This document shows, piece by piece, positions 60,501-64,000 of a stretch of DNA of 64,000 bases (position 1 is the first letter of the stretch; each line of letters begins with the position of its first letter). The DNA lies in the NCBI RefSeq assembly GCF_000003815.2, contig NC_049979.1, positions 11,509,381 through 11,573,380 on the forward strand. The letters run 5' to 3'. The notes under the pieces were generated by a model that saw only the letters and a list, made by a program, of their open reading frames with translations, did not search any database and was not told the DNA's origin. Both the position numbers and the translations under genes were made by a program. Source of the stretch: Branchiostoma floridae (lineage: Eukaryota; Chordata; Leptocardii; Amphioxiformes; Branchiostomatidae).

Positions 60501-60931
60501 CAGAAATGGTTGTGACCTTATTGATAGAAATACAATGGCCACCATTGAGATAATGTTAAGAGGCATTCTATATAGAAAGATATAATCATCCTTTAAAAGT
60601 CTTTTTTGTTGCCCTCGTTTCAGTGTTATATCCAGAACAGTGACTACTGCAATGCCACCTTGTGGTTAGAAAAGGCACTGCAGCAACCCATCAATGATGA
60701 AGAGGTACAAAAGTTTTATTTCCTCCAATTAAGATCATGATATATTTTTCTGTCGTTCATTTATTGGCAAGTGAAGAAGACAACAGAAAATGAATGATTT
60801 TTTGTCTGTTTTGAGTAGCTTAACAGGTTTTATACTGACCATATCCATCTCTCTTTCTTTCCCACCATCCGTAGGACCGTACCACCCAGACAGAGGTGAC
60901 ACAACTACTACAAAAATACAAGCCCTGGTAG
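51591..60931 (+). CDS. RMDN3: Regulator of microtubule dynamics 3 / PTPIP51
   Basis: Ten exons: 51591-51931, 54276-54447, 55971-56073, 56383-56443, 57594-57669, 58469-58546, 59770-59868, 60403-60456, 60624-60704, 60875-60931; 373 residues (human about 470). RMDN3 is an outer mitochondrial membrane tether that binds ER VAP proteins and transfers lipid through its TPR-like domain. Visible parts: N-terminal membrane segment (about 11-31, LAAVGVGVLVGAGSAMVFSYL), coiled coil (about 50-76), a Ser/Tyr segment with EYMSVTS (99-105) resembling a phospho-FFAT motif followed by acidic residues, then the helical TPR-like domain (EVLWRLSRSMMAKFDGEAD, AKGLAEVALAIDANSADAHKWFAIALG, HIERALELRPNDATVHHLLGRWCYEV, PPNSSVDEALEHFLEAEDIEPGFYKANSLYIAKCY). 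Its place beside GCHFR favours RMDN3 over RMDN1/2. Introns carry several repeats. Confidence 0.94.
53090..53300. repeat. Dispersed intronic repeat, copy 1
   Basis: Shares ordered blocks with 57055-57250: TTTGAACACC.ATG.GTTGACT, GACACAA.TTCT.ACCAATC, CACAGCCAATCTAGGGA, TTTGCTAATAA-type and GTAAG.CTTTRCATG. The pair is about 75-80 percent alike by eye. Confidence 0.7.
53786..53976. mobile_element. MITE-like element, copy 2
   Basis: Same family as 6945-7166: ends TACTGTAATTGCA / TGCATTTACAGTA, with internal GGCGGTAGCGGGAAAA and TTCGCGGTGAACG. It lies 300 bp upstream of RMDN3 exon 2. Confidence 0.75.
54448..55970. other. RMDN3 intron 2
   Basis: About 1.5 kb of AT-rich sequence with a TTTGTTCATTCA-type run right after the donor. 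No exon or clear element seen. Confidence 0.5.
57055..57250. repeat. Dispersed intronic repeat, copy 2
   Basis: Counterpart of 53090-53300, same strand, in RMDN3 intron 4. Confidence 0.7.
58020..58110 (+). mobile_element. Retroelement 3'-end-like fragment
   Basis: GCCCTGAGGAAGGTTACAG, then CGAAACATCAGC and AATAAAGAACTTTG. The GAAGAAGG..CGAAACGTC-type pair followed by a poly(A)-like signal recurs at the ends of several animal retroelements. The family cannot be named from this piece. Confidence 0.35.
59288..59400. repeat. Inverted repeat in RMDN3 intron 6
   Basis: Arms GACATTTCAGGTAGCACCCAC and the complement of GTGGATAGTATCTGAAATGTC, joined through CTACCTTT..AAAGGTAG. A small fold-back element. 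Confidence 0.65.
59567..59734. repeat. Long hairpin (about 78-bp arms) just before RMDN3 exon 7
   Basis: The left arm AGCCAACCATGCAAACTCAT... continues to AGAACTACTTTATT. The right arm AATAAAGTAGTTCTGAA... runs to GGTTGGCT. Arms differ at about a dozen positions, with a loop of about 12 bases. It ends 35 bases before the acceptor of exon 7 (59770). Confidence 0.85.
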
Positions 60932-61991
60932 CCCAGTCCCCCATCCTCTGCTGTAGTATCTCCCACCCCTTTTTCTCCCATGATAGCTCCCCTTGTCACA
61001 GTACACCCCATTTTACCTCTGTCACGGTGGCCACCCCACACACCCTCCTGACAGTAGTACCACCCCCTTTTGCCATGTCGTATCAGCTGGGCTGGATATG
61101 ACTTTCACATGACCTTCTCATCTCTGTTGCTTGTGTAGCTCTTATGAAATCCCCCTCCAACCATTTAGAAAATGTTGTGTAACTACATGTCATAGCATGT
61201 AGAACACTGTACCTAAAGCACATAAAGATTGAGGCTGTGCAGCGAGGATTATATTGATGACATTGATAGCTTCTATACGAATGTAGGATCCATATAAAAT
61301 GTCAACATGGTTTATTGTTAAAAGGGCAAAAATGTACTTTTGAACTTGAAGAACAAAGGCGCTGTTTCTTGCCATGAACATATAAACAGGAGCTGTTAGT
61401 ATCTTCCAGATACATCTGGAGGGGAGGGGGCAAAAATTATTTGATGTGTGCTAGATTTCTTTTCTCGTGACGTGTATTTTATTAAAGGAGTGTGGGAGTA
61501 CGTGGAGCAGAGTAACACAAAATGTGTGAGTTCAATGCAAATGATGTAGTATTTTGTCTGTGTTATGTGGTAAGATTGACACAAATGTACAACTGCTCAA
61601 TTACTGAATTTTTATGTGTTTTATTGATGAAAATGGGATTTTTGAGACTTGACATCAGTGTGAACAAGAGAAGATAACTGAAATTGTTGCTACTGAAATT
61701 TTAATTAAATGATGCCACGTAAGTTGTGAATGAATATAAAAGACTGTTGCCAAATTGTTATTAGTATACAGAAGTGTTGAATTGCAGTACCAGAAGTTAT
61801 TTATGAACCAAAGTGGATACTAGTGATGTGTTAAAATCTGAGTTGTACACATTCCAGTGTAGTCCGTATGAATGTAAAGTAGTTACTAAAAACCGAGAGA
61901 CTTGTACATTCTGAAATGTTGTAAAAAGAAGTTGTTTGAATCTGAACACCCTGGGGTACTTGCCATATTCAGCCTGTGAAAGTTCAATAAA
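60932..61991 (+). terminator. RMDN3 3' UTR with poly(A) signal
   Basis: About 1.06 kb after the stop ends with AATAAA at 61986-61991 (GTTCAATAAAACAAAATG). No coding exon is seen. Confidence 0.6.
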
Positions 61992-62740
61992 ACAAAATGT
62001 GAAAGACAAAATTAGTCTCTTTAATATGTTATGTGTTACCACAAGGTCCAGCAGACACCAATAAATTTTTATTTCGAGCAACCTTTAAGATGTCTCTAAT
62101 ACAAAATTTATGGACAAATAAAATATTGTCACTTGCTGGCCAAGTTACTGTAACTATTGAAAAGTTTGGGGTGGTTTTGTTCTCATGGTGCACTTGATCT
62201 TTCCACTTCAAAGGAATCCAAGTTGAACATCTTGCTATGATGCTTGTCTTACCAGATAATGAATGACATTCAATAATCTCTTATACATGTGATGCAAGGA
62301 ATTCGTGGAAGGTAGAATATTCATGGATATCAGTTATGGAAATAAGGGCCTTACTGCAAATTTATACTTGTTTGTGATGTGTTCCCATTCTATCTGAATA
62401 GTGACTTGTGTGAATGATTCTGAATTTTGCATGAAAAACATAAGAAACAACTCTGTTTACTCAGGAGTAGTTTGTGTCTGATGTACCTAATCTCCCCCAC
62501 TTCCCTTGGTGCTTTGCCATCTTCCCCCTGCTGGTAGCAATTTGACCTTCAATCTTTTCGAAGAAACTAGCATAACTAATAAATGATATGAAATAAAATT
62601 TTTTGGATTCTCAGCATTTTTAAATGTAAATTTTGGTCAATAGAATAATCTTGATTTATTTGATTCCATCGATTAACTCTAGAATACATGGCAGCATCTT
62701 ACGCAGAGCAGAAGACGATGAATTTTTTTAAAATCTTTTT
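61992..62740. other. Intergenic region between convergent transcripts
   Basis: AT-rich with no recognisable element. It separates the RMDN3 poly(A) site from the minus-strand signal at 62745. Confidence 0.45.
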
Positions 62741-62744
62741 TTAA

Positions 62745-62750
62745 TTTATT
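62745..62750 (-). terminator. Poly(A) signal AATAAA of the right-edge gene
   Basis: Minus-strand GAATAAATTAAAAAA lies about 550 bases after the proposed stop at 63301. Confidence 0.45.
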
Positions 62751-63300
62751 CAACATCAAAGTACAAAACAGGACAGAGAGGTAATACACTCTAGCAGTAC
62801 GCTAATATTCACATCACAAAAAAAGATAACTGACAAGAACAAATAAATGAAAATATCAAAACAAACAGTTCACAGCTATTTACATATAAGTCAGGTTACA
62901 AGGTAGTTGCAAAACGTTTCGTATGTACAATATATGACTGGGTTAACTGTAAGATACTGCAGTTTGTAGAATGTGACAGGAAAGATGAACCCCTTAATAG
63001 TAGATGGATACGGGCTGATTCGGATGAACTATTGAAGTCAAGAGTATTGCCTAGCAGGTTCTGTAGATTGCCGAAAAAATTAATTCTGTATTGTTGATTG
63101 ATATATTGCTGAATTGTTGCGCATCTTAGACATACTACATGTACAGAAGTTAAAGCAAACATACAATTACGAGGAAATGATAAAAGCCACGCACAACTGA
63201 AACAATACAAGTAGTCGTCGATGAAGGTTAGACATCCAGGTAATAAGATGAGCCAAAAAGCAACTGGAAACGTAGTCCAGTGTGCATCTGACTGCCTCTC

Positions 63301-63409
63301 TTAGAGCGCGACGAAGACGGACGTGACGAGACCGCCAGACCCTGTGCCCAAAATGTCGCCGCCGAGCTGGATTCCTCCACTGCCTGGCACTGCTCGGGCT
63401 TGCCTGTAT
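63301..63409 (-). CDS. Last coding exon of an unidentified gene (partial)
   Basis: The minus-strand acceptor ATGGTTTTCAG| before 63409 is followed by an open frame, in phase 2, ending RAVPGSGGIQLGGDILGTGSGG then LVTSVFVAL and a stop at 63301. I prefer this phase because third positions are strongly G/C and the residues look natural. The phase-1 frame (KPEQCQAVEESSSAATF..., to 63228) is the alternative. The rest of the gene should lie beyond 64000 or between 63410 and 64000; I found no matching upstream exon. The family is not recognised. Confidence 0.35.
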
Positions 63410-64000
63410 CTGAAAACCATCGTAGGTGAGAGGGAGAAGCGGCGATTAGTAAATACAGCCGGGGCCCGGCCGGGGTGTTTGTGGAAACGAATAATAAAAG
63501 TACTTGGCCATGAATATGCACAAACTATGTTTTATTGTCTTTTATACCTACCCGACCAGGCCCCGGTTTGAAAATATAACCTAACTTTGAAGCATAAGCC
63601 AGGCTTGCTTGTCACTGAAAATCGTCATATTATGAATGAATGATGTAAGAGAAATCATTGTGAGGTAAATACACAAATTCAAGGTACCACAGGACTAGTA
63701 TTGTTTTGCGATTGTACCAAAGGATCATTTAGTTTATCATTCCGGGACAAAAGGAGCTTCATCTAGGATGGCCGTTACATCCTTATCTTTGCGCCAGGAC
63801 TTCTTAATAAAGATTGATAAGACACTAGTATACATCGAGTCTACCGCTCTAAATTCTAAAGTCTCGAAACAATATGTGTCACTTCAAAAGAACAAGCAAA
63901 CAGCATATATAGGACATGCTGTTTCAAACGACTTAGTGAGGAGTCACTCAAATGCATGTGAACTTTCGATGTGTTGTTGTCTTTGAAATGTAAAAATGAC
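63410..64000. other. Right-edge region, probably intron
   Basis: Contains GC-rich inverted words (CCGGGGCCCGGCCGGGG near 63461 and CCAGGCCCCGG near 63557), probably a small repeat. No exon seen. Confidence 0.35.

Noticed and set aside
63228-63521. 97-residue minus-strand frame as a whole gene
   Set aside because: It crosses a good acceptor at 63409, so only the part after it could be coding, and another phase has better codon composition.

Overview
The window looks like nuclear DNA of a cephalochordate (amphioxus, Branchiostoma). Genes are split into many short exons with GT-AG introns, several genes are clear bilaterian or deuterostome orthologues, and the introns are full of SINEs, LINEs and fold-back or MITE-like repeats. 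Three genes on the right, RMDN3, GCHFR and DNAJC17, keep the order and orientation I recall from human chromosome 15q15. Species cannot be fixed from sequence alone. All exon models come from reading splice sites and checking that phases add up; none was tested against transcripts.

Layout from left to right: 1-1553, nothing recognised. 1554-3098 (-), a two-exon glycine-rich, two-membrane-segment protein ending in a PPxY-type tail. 3.1-6.7 kb, intergenic DNA with a 100-base gap. 6718-11214 (-), a complete nine-exon SLC37A4 (glucose-6-phosphate transporter). 12.3-19.5 kb, two single-exon NAT8-like acetyltransferases (13352-14041 and 18171-18827, both -) embedded in a locally repeated unit. Its promoter-like segment occurs four times, and three copies keep a perfect inverted nuclear-receptor half-site pair. 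A Tigger/pogo-type DNA element and a LINE fragment sit inside this cluster.

20632-33947 (-) is one large gene. I assembled 26 exons coding for about 1429 residues: an acidic cytoplasmic N-terminus, one signal anchor, sushi modules, nine one-exon calcium-binding EGF modules, two more sushi modules and a terminal VWA domain. Its third intron carries a LINE with a long open frame, nested in another repeat. 35778-37716 (+) is Flattop (CFAP126), a ciliary microtubule-associated protein. 39692-44712 (-) is a SAM-domain gene like Drosophila aveugle and vertebrate SAMD10/12, with two alternative first exons. 45318-48841 (+) is DNAJC17, head-to-head with the SAM gene. 49855-51236 (-) is GCHFR (GTP cyclohydrolase I feedback regulator), tail-to-tail with DNAJC17. 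51591-60931 (+) is RMDN3/PTPIP51, head-to-head with GCHFR across a 354-bp promoter holding CRE and ETS sites. The last bases hold the 3' end of an unidentified minus-strand gene.

No bacterial-style operons or CRISPR arrays are present. The parts most worth follow-up are the repeated receptor-site promoters around the acetyltransferases, the type II mosaic receptor-like protein with its duplicating EGF exons, the alternative N-termini of the SAM gene, and the extended GCHFR tail.
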